Shown: positions 1 through 10,059, numbered from the stretch's first letter. The stretch is 64,000 nucleotides of DNA from Phycicoccus jejuensis (GCF_000720925.1 NZ_JOEE01000009.1:1-64000), one strand, 5' to 3'. A program made the numbers and translations. The notes: generated by a model from the sequence alone, not told the origin.

Positions 1-222
1 GTCGTAGCAGGAGGGCTGGGTGGTGCCGTAGTCGGCGATCGAGGTGGTGAAGTCGCTGACGGCGCCGGCGTTGTCGCTGTTGTAGAAGAGGCAGAACTCG
101 CCGGTGTCGCAGACGCCGTCCCGGGCCGCGGCCTGGGCGGGGGCGCTCGCGGCGACGAACGCCGTCGTCGCGGTGAGGGCGGCCGCGGCGCTCGCCGCGA
201 CCTTCTTGAGGGTGGTGCTCAT
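1..222 (-). CDS. Secreted peptidase inhibitor family I36-like protein (partial, C-terminus outside window)
   Basis: The start is the ATG at 220-222, with a strong AGGAGG ribosome site just upstream. The visible 74 residues open with a Sec signal peptide (MSTTLKKVAAS, an alanine-rich core, APAQA cleavage) and continue with CDTGEFCLFYNSDNAG. That cysteine-containing pattern is typical of the small beta-sandwich secreted proteins annotated as peptidase inhibitor family I36 in actinobacteria. A role in inhibiting extracellular proteases is family inference only. The gene leaves the window, so length and C-terminus are unknown. Confidence 0.7.
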   Translation of the reverse strand, partial: MSTTLKKVAASAAAALTATTAFVAASAPAQAAARDGVCDTGEFCLFYNSDNAGAVSDFTTSIADYGTTQPSCYD

Positions 223-298
223 CACGTCCTCCTGACGTGGGGGTGGACGGGCGCCGCGGTCGCGGCAGCCCGGATCGGGGGAGCGGGTCCCCCGGGGG

Positions 299-1132
299 TC
301 ACGACGGTCGCTGGTACTCCTCCCAGGTGCGGATGGTGACGCGGGGCCCGTCGTCGGGGCCGCGGTTCGCGAGGCCGTTGCGGCCGAGGTGGTAGTCGCC
401 GACCTGGTGCTGGGCGGCGCTCGAGAGGTCGGTGTCGCTCATCGCGACGGCGTGCACGTGCCAGGGCCAGTCGCCCTGGGCGGGCGAGCGCAGCCAGGCG
501 GCGAAGCCGACCTCGCGCAGCGCGCGGACGACGCTCGTGCGGGCGGCCGGGCCGAGGGCCTCGGCGTCGAGGTCGAGGGTGCCGCCGCCGTCGTGGGTGC
601 CGGCCGACGTCGGGTCGCCGCCGGGGTTGTAGGAGCCCTGCTCGACGACGAGGGTGCGCCCGGCGCGCGCCTCGGCCGCCCGCAGCATCGAGCGGGTCCT
701 CGTGTTCACCGTGACGCCGCGGAAGGCGACCTTCGAGCCGGGGGTGAGCGGCCGGACGACGGTCCACCGGCCGTCGCCGAGGCGGGTGAGCGACGTGCGC
801 CCGGGTAGACCGTTGGCCGCGAGCCCGGTGTACCCGAGCGAGCGCTGCCAGGCCGCGTACGCCGAGACCGTCAGGGTGCCGAAGTGGCCGTCGACGTAGG
901 CGGGGTCGAGGAGGCCGCGGTCGGCGAGGGCGCGCTCGACGAGCCGCACGCTCGAACCGGCGCCGGTCGTCAGGGCGCTGTCCGGACGGCGCGGGTCGAC
1001 CTGGGCGGCGAGGACGACGGCCTCCATGTCGACGCTTCCGGCGGCCGCGGCGCTCGGGGCGCCGAGGGCGAGACCGAGCGGGGCGACGACCGCGCCGGCC
1101 AGGGCGGCGCGGCGGGTGGGACGGTGGGGCAC
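299..1132 (-). CDS. Secreted peptidoglycan-binding protein with M15-like (D-Ala-D-Ala carboxypeptidase fold) domain
   Basis: The reading frame is open further upstream, but the GTG at 1132 follows an AGGAGG box and starts a twin-arginine-like signal (RPTRRAALAG, then a hydrophobic run ending APSAAAA), giving 277 residues. Residues about 55-115 look like a peptidoglycan-binding domain (VDGHFGTLTVSAYAAWQ). The C-terminal half carries THDGGGTLDLD (about 179-189) and WHVH (224-227), the His/Asp/His pattern of zinc-dependent M15-like peptidases. It is probably exported and acts on or binds the cell wall. The exact enzymatic activity is inference; some such proteins are described only as peptidoglycan-binding. 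Confidence 0.75.
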   Translation of the reverse strand: MPHRPTRRAALAGAVVAPLGLALGAPSAAAAGSVDMEAVVLAAQVDPRRPDSALTTGAGSSVRLVERALADRGLLDPAYVDGHFGTLTVSAYAAWQRSLGYTGLAANGLPGRTSLTRLGDGRWTVVRPLTPGSKVAFRGVTVNTRTRSMLRAAEARAGRTLVVEQGSYNPGGDPTSAGTHDGGGTLDLDAEALGPAARTSVVRALREVGFAAWLRSPAQGDWPWHVHAVAMSDTDLSSAAQHQVGDYHLGRNGLANRGPDDGPRVTIRTWEEYQRPS

Positions 1133-1220
1133 GGGGTCCTCCTGCGGGGCGGGGTGGTGCGGTGCCGCCACGCTGGTCGTCCGGCGCGGCGTCCGCGCGC
1201 CGGCGGTGTCCCCGGACGGT

Positions 1221-1270
1221 CTGACACCCCGTGTCAGGCCCCTGACCTGCGCTGACACCATCCATGTCAG
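1221..1270. promoter_or_regulatory. Two TGACA-type inverted repeats (possible operator)
   Basis: CTGACAC-CCC-GTGTCAG (1221-1237) is followed by CTGACA-N7-TGTCAG (1252-1270) in the gap between the leftward M15-like gene and the rightward ABC exporter. Two spaced dyads of the same half-site are typical of a repressor or activator binding region. The bound protein is unknown; GACAC is also the core recognised by WhiA, which is only a suggestion. Confidence 0.4.
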
Positions 1271-1352
1271 GAGCCCGGCCGTCCCCGTCCCGGCCGACGA
1301 GGACCGAAATCCGGTGCGCGGTCGTCGGAGGGCTCGGCTAGCGTCACCCCTC

Positions 1353-2282
1353 GTGACCGACGACGTGCTGCTGCGGGCCCGGGGCCTCACCAAGAGCTTC
1401 GGCGACTTCACGGCCGTCGACGGCATCGACGTGCAGGTGCTGCGCGGGGAGGCCTTCGGGTTCCTCGGCCCGAACGGCGCGGGCAAGTCCTCGACGATGA
1501 AGATGGTCGGCTGCGTCTCGCCGGTCTCCGGTGGCGAGCTGCGCATCCTCGGGATGGACCCCGCCGCCGACGGCGCCGCCATCCGCGCCCGGCTCGGGGT
1601 CTGCCCCCAGCAGGACATGCTCGACGAGGACCTCTCGGTCGAGGAGAACCTCTGGGTCTACGGGCGCTTCTTCGGCCTCTCCCGCAAGGAGGTCCGCGCG
1701 CGCACCGACGAGCTCCTCGACTTCGCCCAGCTGACCGAGCGCCGTCACGACCGCGTCGAGCCGCTGTCCGGTGGGATGAAGCGTCGGCTCACCATCGCGC
1801 GGGCGCTCGTCAACGACCCCGAGGTCCTCCTGCTCGACGAGCCGACGACCGGCCTGGACCCGCAGGCCCGGCACGTCCTCTGGGACCGCCTCTACCGGCT
1901 CAAGCGCGAGGGCGTCACGCTCATCATCACGACGCACTACATGGACGAGGCCGAGCAGCTGTGCGACCGGCTCGTCGTCATGGACCACGGCCGGATCGTC
2001 GCCGAGGGCAGCCCGCGCGAGCTCATCGACACCTACTCCACGCGCGAGGTCGTCGAGCTGCGCTTCCCGGTCGACGAGCAGGAGCGGCACGTCGACGCCG
2101 CCCGCGCCGTGGCCGAACGGGTCGAGGAGCTGCCCGACCGCCTGCTCGCCTACACCGCCGACGGCGACGAGACCCTGGCCCGGCTCCACGAGCGCGGCGT
2201 CCGACCGCTGTCCTCGCTCGTGCGCCGCTCGACGCTCGAGGACGTCTTCCTCCACCTCACCGGTCGCTCGCTGGTCGACTGA
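1353..2282 (+). CDS. ABC transporter ATP-binding protein (NodI/DrrA-like exporter ATPase)
   Basis: This 309-residue ABC ATPase energises export by the two permeases that follow. It has Walker A GPNGAGKSS (39-47), the signature LSGGMKRR (about 138-145), Walker B LLLDEPTTGLDP and a switch histidine in ITTHYMDEAEQL, in the order seen in DrrA/NodI-type exporters, plus the usual C-terminal extension. The GTG at 1353 was chosen because it begins the conserved VLLRARGLTKSFGDF and has a TAGCGT -10-like hexamer 8 nt upstream, so the mRNA may be almost leaderless. Its TGA overlaps the ATG of the first permease (TGATG), so the three genes form a coupled operon. The substrate cannot be told; drugs or surface polymers are typical. 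Confidence 0.9.
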   Translation: MTDDVLLRARGLTKSFGDFTAVDGIDVQVLRGEAFGFLGPNGAGKSSTMKMVGCVSPVSGGELRILGMDPAADGAAIRARLGVCPQQDMLDEDLSVEENLWVYGRFFGLSRKEVRARTDELLDFAQLTERRHDRVEPLSGGMKRRLTIARALVNDPEVLLLDEPTTGLDPQARHVLWDRLYRLKREGVTLIITTHYMDEAEQLCDRLVVMDHGRIVAEGSPRELIDTYSTREVVELRFPVDEQERHVDAARAVAERVEELPDRLLAYTADGDETLARLHERGVRPLSSLVRRSTLEDVFLHLTGRSLVD

Positions 2283-3136
2283 TGTCCGCGCCCACCGTCC
2301 CCGGACCCGCCGTCGCCGACGCCCCGAGCGGGCGCCTCGGCCCGGGCCCGCGCCGCCCCACGAGCCGCGGCGAGCGGCTCGGCGCGGTGATGGCCCACCA
2401 CCTGTACGTCTACCGGCGCACGTGGAAGGGCTCGGTCATCGGGCGCTTCGTCTCGCCGCTGTTCTTCCTGCTCTCGATGGGTCTCGGCCTCGGCGCCCTC
2501 GTCGACGCCCGCGCCGGCGGGGTCGAGGGCCTGCCGTACCTGCGCTACGTCGTCCCCGGCATCGTCGCGATGCAGGCGATGATGCTCGCGTTCGGCGACT
2601 CGACCTACGCCGTCATGGGCTACATCAAGTGGAACCGGATGTACTCGGCGATGCTCTCGACGCCGCTGCGGGTCGGGGAGGTCCTCTGGGGGCACCTGCT
2701 CGTCGTCGCGCTCCAGCTCGGCGTCGCGACGGCCATCTTCCTGCTCGTCGCCGCGCCCTTCGGGGCGTTCGGGTCCTGGTGGGTGCTGCTCGCCGTCCCG
2801 GTCGCGGTCCTCACCGGGATGGCGTTCTCCGTCCCCACGTTCGCGCTCGCGGCGTGGCTCGAGAACGACAACGGCTTCAGCATCCTCTTCCGCTTCGTCA
2901 TGACCCCGTTGATGTTGTTCTCCGGCACCTTCTTCCCCGTCGACCAGCTGCCGGGGTGGATGCAGCCGCTCGCGTGGGTCACGCCGCTCTGGCACGGGGT
3001 CGAGCTCTCGCGCGACGCGTCCGAGGGGGTCTGGCCCGGCTGGGCCGGCGTCGGGCACCTCGGCGTGCTCGTCCTCTATGTGGGAGTCGGCGCCGTGCTC
3101 GCCCACCGCTCCTTCACCCGCAGGCTGCTGTCGTGA
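2282..3136 (+). CDS. ABC-2 type transporter permease
   Basis: This 284-residue integral membrane protein has about six hydrophobic segments and an ABC-2 permease pattern (for example SPLFFLLSMGLGLG and FSGTFFPVDQLPGW). After a Pro/Arg-rich cytosolic N-terminus of roughly 45 residues the fold matches NodJ/DrrB-type permeases. The ATG at 2282 overlaps the ATPase stop codon, and its own TGA overlaps the GTG of the next permease, indicating translational coupling. With its sister it probably makes a heterodimeric membrane pore driven by the upstream ATPase. Confidence 0.9.
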   Translation: MSAPTVPGPAVADAPSGRLGPGPRRPTSRGERLGAVMAHHLYVYRRTWKGSVIGRFVSPLFFLLSMGLGLGALVDARAGGVEGLPYLRYVVPGIVAMQAMMLAFGDSTYAVMGYIKWNRMYSAMLSTPLRVGEVLWGHLLVVALQLGVATAIFLLVAAPFGAFGSWWVLLAVPVAVLTGMAFSVPTFALAAWLENDNGFSILFRFVMTPLMLFSGTFFPVDQLPGWMQPLAWVTPLWHGVELSRDASEGVWPGWAGVGHLGVLVLYVGVGAVLAHRSFTRRLLS

Positions 3137-3948
3137 GCGCCGGCACGCTCGCGCGCGCGGCGCGGGCCGTCCCCGCCCCGGCCGGCATCGGCCTGGCGCG
3201 GTACGTCCTCATGCGCAACGTCACGGCGTTCCGGCGCGCGTGGCTGCTGCTGCTCAGCGGGTTCGTCGAGCCGGTCTTCTACCTGTTCTCGATCGGGGTC
3301 GGCCTCGGGGCGCTGGTGCGCACCGTCACCACCGACTCCGGCACGGTCGTGCCCTACGCCGAGTTCATCGCGCCCGCGCTGCTCGCGGCGTCGGCGATGA
3401 ACGGGGCGATCGCCGACAGCACGTACAACGTGTTCTTCAAGCTGCGCTACCAGAAGCTCTACGACGCGATGCTCGCGACCCCGCTCTCCCCGCGCGACAT
3501 CGCGGTCGGCGAGATCCTCTGGTCGCTCTCGCGCGGGGCCCTCTACTCGGCGATGTTCCTCGTCGTCGCGTGGGTGGCCGGGCTCGTGCACTCGTGGTGG
3601 GCGCTGCTCGCCGTCCCGGCCGCGGTGCTCGTCGGGCTGGCCTTCGGGGCGGTCGGGATGTTCGCGACGACCTTCATGAGCTCGTGGCAGCACTTCGACT
3701 ACGTCACGCTCGCGGTGCAGCCGATGTTCCTCTTCTCGGCGACGTTCTTCCCGCTCTCGACCTACCCGGACGCCGTGCAGTGGCTCGTCGGGCTGACCCC
3801 GCTCTACCACGGGGTCGCGCTCGAGCGCGGGCTGATGCTGGGGGAGGTGTCGTGGGGCCTGCTGTGGCACGTCGGCTACCTCGTCGTCCTCGGGGCCCTC
3901 GGGGTCTGGGGCACGGCCCGACGCATCGCGACCCTGCTGCTCACCTGA
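3133..3948 (+). CDS. ABC-2 type transporter permease
   Basis: This 271-residue paralogue of the preceding permease carries the same landmarks (FVEPVFYLFSIGVGLGAL, FSATFFPLSTYPD). It starts at GTG 3133 inside the stop codon of the previous gene (GTGA overlap), the third gene of the exporter operon. Two non-identical ABC-2 permeases with one ATPase is the standard layout of heterodimeric DrrAB-like exporters in actinobacteria. No nearby regulator or biosynthetic gene reveals the substrate. Confidence 0.9.
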   Translation: MSAGTLARAARAVPAPAGIGLARYVLMRNVTAFRRAWLLLLSGFVEPVFYLFSIGVGLGALVRTVTTDSGTVVPYAEFIAPALLAASAMNGAIADSTYNVFFKLRYQKLYDAMLATPLSPRDIAVGEILWSLSRGALYSAMFLVVAWVAGLVHSWWALLAVPAAVLVGLAFGAVGMFATTFMSSWQHFDYVTLAVQPMFLFSATFFPLSTYPDAVQWLVGLTPLYHGVALERGLMLGEVSWGLLWHVGYLVVLGALGVWGTARRIATLLLT

Positions 3949-3988
3949 GCCATTCCCCCAGGGCGCGCGGCGGAGGACACTGCGGGGG

Positions 3989-4927
3989 ATGGAGACCACC
4001 ACCGGGTCCCTCGCGGCCCTGCACGACCCCGCGCTCCGAGGCTTCGTCACCGACGGCGGCCTCGAGACCGACCTGATCTTCCACCACGGCGTGGACCTCC
4101 CGGAGTTCGCCGCCTTCCCCCTCGTCGAGGACCCGGCCGGACGTGAGCTGCTCGGGCGGTACTACGACGGGTACGCCGCCGTGGCGGCCGCCGCCGGGGC
4201 CGGGCTGCTCGAGTCCCCGACCTGGCGGGCCAACCCCGACTGGGCGGCACGGGTCGGCTACGACGTCGACGCGATGGTGCGCGCCAACGTCGCGGCCATC
4301 GACCTGCTGCGGGGGCTCGCGGCGGGCTACGACGTGCCGGCCGTCCTCGTCGTGGGCCAGCTGGGCCCCCGGGGCGACGGCTACGTGGCGGGGGAGGCGC
4401 CGGACCCGGAGGAGGCCCGTGCCTACCACGCACCCCAGGTCCGGGCCTTCGCCGAAGCGGGCGCCGACCTCGTCTCGGCGCTCACCCTGACCACCCCCGC
4501 CGAGGGCATCGGGGTGGTCCTCGCGGCCCGCGAGGCGGGCCTGCCCGTCTCGGTCGGTTTCACCGTCGAGACCGACGGGCGCCTGCCCGACGGGAGCACG
4601 CTCGCCGACGCCGTGCGGGCGGTCGACGAGGCCGCCGCGCCGGACCACTACATGGTCAACTGCGCCCACCCGACGCACGTCCTGCCGGCGCTCGACGAGG
4701 GGGAGTGGGTGCGGCGGCTGCTCGGCACCCGGGTCAACGCCTCGACGATGAGCCACGCCGAGCTCGACGAGGCGGAGGAGCTCGACGACGGTGACCCGGA
4801 CCGGCTCGCGGCGGACCAGATGCACGTGAGCCGTCGGCTCCCGGCGATGCGGGTGCTCGGCGGGTGCTGCGGCACCGACGTCCGGCACGTCGCGGCGATG
4901 TGGGGCGTCCCCGCACCGACCGGCTGA
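3989..4927 (+). CDS. Homocysteine S-methyltransferase family protein
   Basis: This 312-residue protein of the MmuM/Pfam S-methyl_trans family transfers a methyl group to homocysteine to make methionine, probably from S-methylmethionine or another small donor. The conserved glycine-rich start (TDGGLETDLIF) is present, and the zinc-binding cysteines are visible in VNCAHP (about 224) and GGCCGTD (about 290). The length fits the standalone, cobalamin-independent enzymes. It stands alone between the exporter operon and recA. The exact methyl donor is inference. Confidence 0.85.
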   Translation: METTTGSLAALHDPALRGFVTDGGLETDLIFHHGVDLPEFAAFPLVEDPAGRELLGRYYDGYAAVAAAAGAGLLESPTWRANPDWAARVGYDVDAMVRANVAAIDLLRGLAAGYDVPAVLVVGQLGPRGDGYVAGEAPDPEEARAYHAPQVRAFAEAGADLVSALTLTTPAEGIGVVLAAREAGLPVSVGFTVETDGRLPDGSTLADAVRAVDEAAAPDHYMVNCAHPTHVLPALDEGEWVRRLLGTRVNASTMSHAELDEAEELDDGDPDRLAADQMHVSRRLPAMRVLGGCCGTDVRHVAAMWGVPAPTG

Positions 4928-4971
4928 GGCCGGAGCCCGGTCCGGCGTGTCGTGGGCGTGTCCTGCGGGCG

Positions 4972-4987
4972 TCGAACACGTGTTCGC
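4972..4987 (+). promoter_or_regulatory. LexA/SOS box upstream of recA
   Basis: TCGAACACGTGTTCGC contains GAAC-N4-GTTC, the actinobacterial LexA operator. A -10-like TATGCT (4989-4994) follows directly, so bound LexA would cover the promoter. The transcript leader before recA would be about 165 nt. Confidence 0.85.
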
Positions 4988-5163
4988 CTATGCTCGTCCA
5001 CAGGTGGTGACCCCGGCAGCACTCGTCCACAGGTCCCACGGCGACCCGTGACCGGTGTCGGTGCCTCCACCTAGCGTCTGACCCAGACCTCGCGACGAGA
5101 CCGACGGCGGGGGCCAGGTCGCCGGGAGGCGCGCTCGATGACGACACGAAGGACTGGTGTGAC

Positions 5164-6246
5164 ATGGCTGGATCCCGCGGAAGCGTGATGCCCAACCCGG
5201 TGGCCGCGGCCAACGGCAACGAGAAGGACAAGGCCATCGCCTCGGTGATGGCCCAGATCGAGAAGCAGCACGGCAAGGGTGCGGTCATGCGCCTCGGCGA
5301 CGACGTCCGTCCGCCGATCGCCGTCATCCCCACCGGCTCGATCTCGCTCGACGTCGCGCTCGGCATCGGGGGCCTGCCCCGGGGCCGCGTGGTCGAGATC
5401 TACGGCCCGGAGTCCTCCGGTAAGACGACGGTCGCGCTGCACGCGGTCGCCAACGCGCAGAAGGCCGGCGGCATCGCGGCGTTCATCGACGCCGAGCACG
5501 CGCTCGACCCCGAGTACGCCAAGAAGCTCGGCGTCGACACCGACGCGCTGCTGGTCTCCCAGCCCGACACCGGTGAGCAGGCGCTCGAGATCGCCGACAT
5601 GCTCATCCGCTCGGGTGCGCTCGACATCATCGTCATCGACTCCGTCGCGGCGCTCGTGCCCCGGGCCGAGATCGAGGGCGAGATGGGCGACAGCCACGTC
5701 GGCCTCCAGGCCCGCCTCATGTCGCAGGCGCTGCGCAAGATCACCGGTGCGCTCAACACCACCGGCACGACGGCGATCTTCATCAACCAGCTGCGCGAGA
5801 AGATCGGCGTCATGTTCGGCTCGCCCGAGACGACGACCGGTGGCAAGGCGCTCAAGTTCTACGCGTCGGTCCGCCTCGACGTCCGCCGCATCGAGACCCT
5901 CAAGGACGGCACCGACCCGGTCGGCAACCGCACCCGTTGCAAGGTCGTCAAGAACAAGGTCAGCCCGCCGTTCAAGCAGGCCGAGTTCGACATCCTCTAC
6001 GGGCAGGGCATCTCCCGCGAGGGTGGCCTCATCGACATGGGCGTCGAGCACGGCTTCGTCCGCAAGGCCGGCGCCTGGTACACGTACGACGGCGACCAGC
6101 TCGGGCAGGGCAAGGAGAACGCCCGCGCGTTCCTCAAGGACAACCCGGAGCTCTCCGACGAGCTCGAGCGCAAGATCAAGGAGAAGCTCGGGGTCGGGGT
6201 CAAGCCCGAGCTCGAGGCCGTGCCGGACGTGCCGGTCGACTTCTGA
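5164..6246 (+). CDS. recA: Recombinase RecA
   Basis: RecA is the ATP-dependent strand-exchange protein of homologous recombination and the co-protease that triggers LexA cleavage in the SOS response. The 360-residue length is normal for an actinobacterial RecA. It shows Walker [10 protein letters not shown] (about 81-89), the DSVAALVP segment, the L2-region [12 protein letters not shown] and the acidic/lysine-rich C-terminus; no intein is present. ATG 5164 begins [10 protein letters not shown]; a second ATG lies a few codons on, so a slightly shorter product is possible. A LexA box lies about 180 bp upstream, and recX follows after 11 bp. Confidence 0.98.
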   Translation: MAGSRGSVMPNPVAAANGNEKDKAIASVMAQIEKQHGKGAVMRLGDDVRPPIAVIPTGSISLDVALGIGGLPRGRVVEIYGPESSGKTTVALHAVANAQKAGGIAAFIDAEHALDPEYAKKLGVDTDALLVSQPDTGEQALEIADMLIRSGALDIIVIDSVAALVPRAEIEGEMGDSHVGLQARLMSQALRKITGALNTTGTTAIFINQLREKIGVMFGSPETTTGGKALKFYASVRLDVRRIETLKDGTDPVGNRTRCKVVKNKVSPPFKQAEFDILYGQGISREGGLIDMGVEHGFVRKAGAWYTYDGDQLGQGKENARAFLKDNPELSDELERKIKEKLGVGVKPELEAVPDVPVDF

Positions 6247-6257
6247 GGTCGACGCCG

Positions 6258-7058
6258 ATGGCGTTCAGCGACGGATCGGCCCCGCCGCCCGAGTGGGCAG
6301 TGGGGCCGTCCCCGTCCATCGACGACCTCCGCGCGCTCCTCGAGGGCGGCGGCGACCCGGTGACCACCGGGTCGCCGGGGTCCGCGGGGTCCTCGAGGGG
6401 AGCGCGGACCGCGCCGGGGGGCGACGACGCGCGCGAGGCGAGCAGCGGGGAGGTGCGCGGTGGGCCGCGCGGGCGCGGTGCCCGGTCCCGGGGTCGCCGG
6501 GCCGAGGGGCGCGGGGGCCGGGCCGGCTCCCGGCCCGCCGACCCCGAGGCCGACCCGCGGACGCGGGGCAGCGAGCCGGACCCGCACGACTGGGCCCGGC
6601 AGATCGTGCTGCGCCAGCTGACGGCGGCGCCGCGCAGCCGCCACCAGCTCGAGGACGTGCTGCGGCGCAAGGACTGCCCCGACGACGTCGCGGCGGCCGT
6701 CCTCGACCGGATGGAGGAGGTCGGCCTCGTCGACGACGACGCCTACGCCGGGATGCTCGTGCGCTCCCAGCAGGCGGGGCGCGGCCTGGCCCGGCGCGCG
6801 CTGCGGCAGGAGCTGCGGCGCAAGGGGGTCGACGACGACACCGCCGCGGCGGCCCTCGTCCAGGTCGACCCGCACGACGAGGAGGACCGGGCGCGCGCGC
6901 TCGTCGCGAAGAAGATGCGCACGATGCACGGCCTCGAGCCGCACGTCCAGACCCGACGCCTCGCCGGGATGCTCGCGCGCAAGGGCTACGACGCCGAGGT
7001 GACCATGCGCGTCGTGCGCGAGGCGGTCCGCGAGGCGCCCGAGCACCGGCGGGACTGA
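6258..7058 (+). CDS. recX: Regulatory protein RecX
   Basis: RecX binds RecA filaments and restrains recombinase and co-protease activity. The 266-residue product has a low-complexity, Gly/Arg/Ser-rich N-terminal half (about 1-110), followed by the RecX three-helix repeats, recognisable in DWARQIVLRQLTAAPRSRHQ, RKDCPDDVAAAVLDRMEEVG and RGLARRALRQELRRKGV. ATG 6258 lies 11 nt after the recA stop, so it is almost certainly co-transcribed and SOS-induced with recA. The long disordered N-terminus is common in high-GC actinobacteria and its role is unknown. Confidence 0.93.
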   Translation: MAFSDGSAPPPEWAVGPSPSIDDLRALLEGGGDPVTTGSPGSAGSSRGARTAPGGDDAREASSGEVRGGPRGRGARSRGRRAEGRGGRAGSRPADPEADPRTRGSEPDPHDWARQIVLRQLTAAPRSRHQLEDVLRRKDCPDDVAAAVLDRMEEVGLVDDDAYAGMLVRSQQAGRGLARRALRQELRRKGVDDDTAAAALVQVDPHDEEDRARALVAKKMRTMHGLEPHVQTRRLAGMLARKGYDAEVTMRVVREAVREAPEHRRD

Positions 7059-7080
7059 CCCGCGCTGATCCGTCCGGGGC

Positions 7081-7491
7081 TCAGAGCGAGTGCAGTGGGC
7101 GCCGGCCGGGCGGCAGGGCGTCCGTCGGCACGATCTCCTTGCCGTAGGGCACGAGCGAGACGGGCAGCATCTTGAGGTTGGCGATCGCCAGCGGGATGCC
7201 GATGATCGTCACCGCCTGCGCGACGGCGGTCATCAGGTGGCCCAGCGCCAGCCACCAGCCGGCGAGCACGATCCACACGACGTTGAGCAGCACGGACCCT
7301 GTCCCGGCGCCGGGCTTCTCGACCACCGCGCGGCCGAACGGCCACAGGGCGTAGCTGGCCATGCGGAAGGACGCGACGCCCAGGGGGAAGGTCACGACGA
7401 GGACGCAGAGCACGACCCCGGCCACGGCGTAGCCGAGGGCCAACCAGAAGCCCCCGAACACGAACCAGATGATGTTGAGCAGCGTGCGCAC
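7081..7491 (-). CDS. YccF domain-containing inner membrane protein
   Basis: This 136-residue protein has two copies of the YccF motif, each a tryptophan-rich membrane hairpin (NIIWFVFGGFWLALGY near the start; NVVWIVLAGWWLALGH around 70-85), each followed by a conserved PLGVASFRM/PLAIANLKM segment. It starts at GTG 7491 and is convergent with recX, 22 bp apart. YccF proteins are predicted four-helix membrane proteins of unknown function. No binding or enzymatic residues can be assigned. Confidence 0.85.
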   Translation of the reverse strand: MRTLLNIIWFVFGGFWLALGYAVAGVVLCVLVVTFPLGVASFRMASYALWPFGRAVVEKPGAGTGSVLLNVVWIVLAGWWLALGHLMTAVAQAVTIIGIPLAIANLKMLPVSLVPYGKEIVPTDALPPGRRPLHSL

Positions 7492-7570
7492 GCGTGTCCT
7501 CTCGTCGGTACCGGGTGCAACGGGCGCAGTGGCCGGAGCGTTCCGACCGCCGCGCCGGCGGGCGTCCGGG

Positions 7571-7720
7571 TCAGGCGCCGGCCGGCCGACGGGCGACGAC
7601 CTCGTCGTCGTCGACCTCGCCGGTCTCGACGAAGCCGAGCGAGCGGTACAGCCCCGCCGCGCGGGTTTTGGCCGGCTCGTAGGCGAGCGCGAAGCCGGCG
7701 GCTCCGGCCTCGGGCCGGCC
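7571..7720 (-). pseudogene. C-terminal remnant of a GNAT acetyltransferase gene
   Basis: Reading the minus strand gives GFALAYEPAKTRAAGLYR, then SLGFVETGEV, and a normal stop at 7571-7573. This is the characteristic last third of a GNAT N-acetyltransferase (the acetyl-CoA-proximal Asn/Thr-x-x-Ala-x-x-Leu-Tyr-x-x-x-Gly-Phe motif). No start codon or N-terminal acetyl-CoA loop precedes it, because the homology stops abruptly near 7710-7720 where an oppositely oriented coding remnant begins. It is therefore interpreted as a broken gene. The conclusion rests on motif recognition, not on an alignment. Confidence 0.55.
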
Positions 7721-8040
7721 GAGCTGGGGGAGGCCCGCTACCTCTTCCTCAACCAGCTGCCGGTGGTCCTTACCGCCCTCGTGCTCGCGGTCGTCCTCGC
7801 GTCCCCGGTCCTGCCGTGGGCGGGGCGGGTGGCGGCGTGGACGGCCGCGGCCGCCGTGGTCCTCGTCCTCGTCGGCGCGCGGCTCGTCATCGGCTGGTCG
7901 ACGGCGAGCGATGTCGTGCTGGGGCTCGGCGTGGGGCTGGCGTGGGCGGCGCTGCTGGCCTCCGCGGTCCGGCCGCCGACCGCGCCGGCCGACGCCGGCG
8001 TGACCGAGCCCGCCGTGGCGCCGCGTACCCTTGACGGGCC

Positions 8041-8044
<4 letters not shown>
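7721..8044 (+). pseudogene. C-terminal remnant of a membrane protein, weakly PAP2-like
   Basis: On the plus strand an open frame from about 7721 encodes three hydrophobic segments (FLNQLPVVLTALVLAVVL, AAWTAAAAVVLVLVGARLV, DVVLGLGVGLAWAALLA). The stretch ARLVIGWSTASDVVLGLG vaguely resembles motif 3 of PAP2 phosphatases, but the catalytic histidine position is serine. The frame is open upstream only through the antisense of the GNAT remnant and has no credible start. Its TGA overlaps the ATG of miaB. It may be a deletion scar or, less likely, a small live membrane protein. The identification is tentative. Confidence 0.35.
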
Positions 8045-9552
<1,508 letters not shown>

Positions 9553-9588
9553 GCCTCGGGGCCTGCTTCACCCCGGACGCCACCCTGG

Positions 9589-9703
9589 GTCGAGGTGAAA
9601 CAAGACCACCGGAGCGTCGCCTTTCACCTCGACCGCGGTGAGGGAGGGGGAGCCGAGGTGAGACCCGACCACCAGAGGGTCGCGTTTCACCTCGACCGCG
9701 GTG
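9589..9703. repeat. Two tandem 52-bp copies of a hairpin-forming extragenic element
   Basis: Copy 1 (9589-9640) and copy 2 (9652-9703) are aligned without gaps and differ at 7 of 52 positions, with a 63-bp period. In copy 1 the arms GTCGAGGTGAAA (9589-9600) and TTTCACCTCGAC (9622-9633) pair perfectly over 12 bp; in copy 2 the stem is imperfect. The element lies between the convergent ends of miaB and the small membrane protein gene, where bidirectional termination would be useful, but no U-run follows. Confidence 0.7.
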
Positions 9704-9722
9704 GGGAAGCGGGCGTCCCGGC

Positions 9723-9926
9723 TCAGACGAGGGACACGACGAGCCAGCCGGCTCCGGCACACACCGCGAGCACGGCGGCGAGGCCCCCGACGACCCGCAG
9801 GGCGGACCGGCGTCGGCGCGTCACGACGGCCTGCTCGGCCTGCGTGGACCTCACGGCGTCGTACAGCGGCGTCGGGTCGAAGGGCTCGATGTCGAGCTTC
9901 GGCAGACCGGAGTGCCAGTGCGACAC
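9723..9926 (-). CDS. Small single-pass membrane protein of unknown function
   Basis: This 67-residue protein starts at GTG 9926, behind the purine-rich GAGAGGA. It has a soluble N-terminus (VSHWHSGLPKLDIEPFDPT, then LYDAVRSTQAEQAV), a basic patch TRRRRSALR and one C-terminal transmembrane helix (VVGGLAAVLAVCAGAGWLVV). The topology is probably N-in, anchored at its C-terminal end. I do not recognise a family. It lies between the miaB hairpins and a direct-repeat region, and may be regulated through the latter. Confidence 0.6.
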   Translation of the reverse strand: MSHWHSGLPKLDIEPFDPTPLYDAVRSTQAEQAVVTRRRRSALRVVGGLAAVLAVCAGAGWLVVSLV

Positions 9927-10020
9927 GGAGGATCCTCTCGTCGTGATGGGGGAGCGGCCTGTCGACCATAGGGCCCGCAGCGGGTCGTTCGCGCCGGATC
10001 CGGGCCCGCGACACGGGTCT

Positions 10021-10051
10021 TGACCGAACCCCGAGAAGACCGTGACCGAAC
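10021..10051. promoter_or_regulatory. Direct repeat TGACCGAAC x2, 22 bp apart
   Basis: TGACCGAAC occurs at 10021-10029 and again at 10043-10051, two helical turns apart, in the region upstream of the leftward small membrane protein gene. Identically facing half-sites suggest a regulator binding one face of the DNA. No regulator is identified. Confidence 0.35.
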
Positions 10052-10059
10052 GGACGAGA

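Noticed and set aside
9589..9703. Repeats considered as a CRISPR array
   Set aside because: Only two copies exist, with 7 mismatches and an 11-bp gap instead of a ~30-bp spacer, and no cas genes are near.
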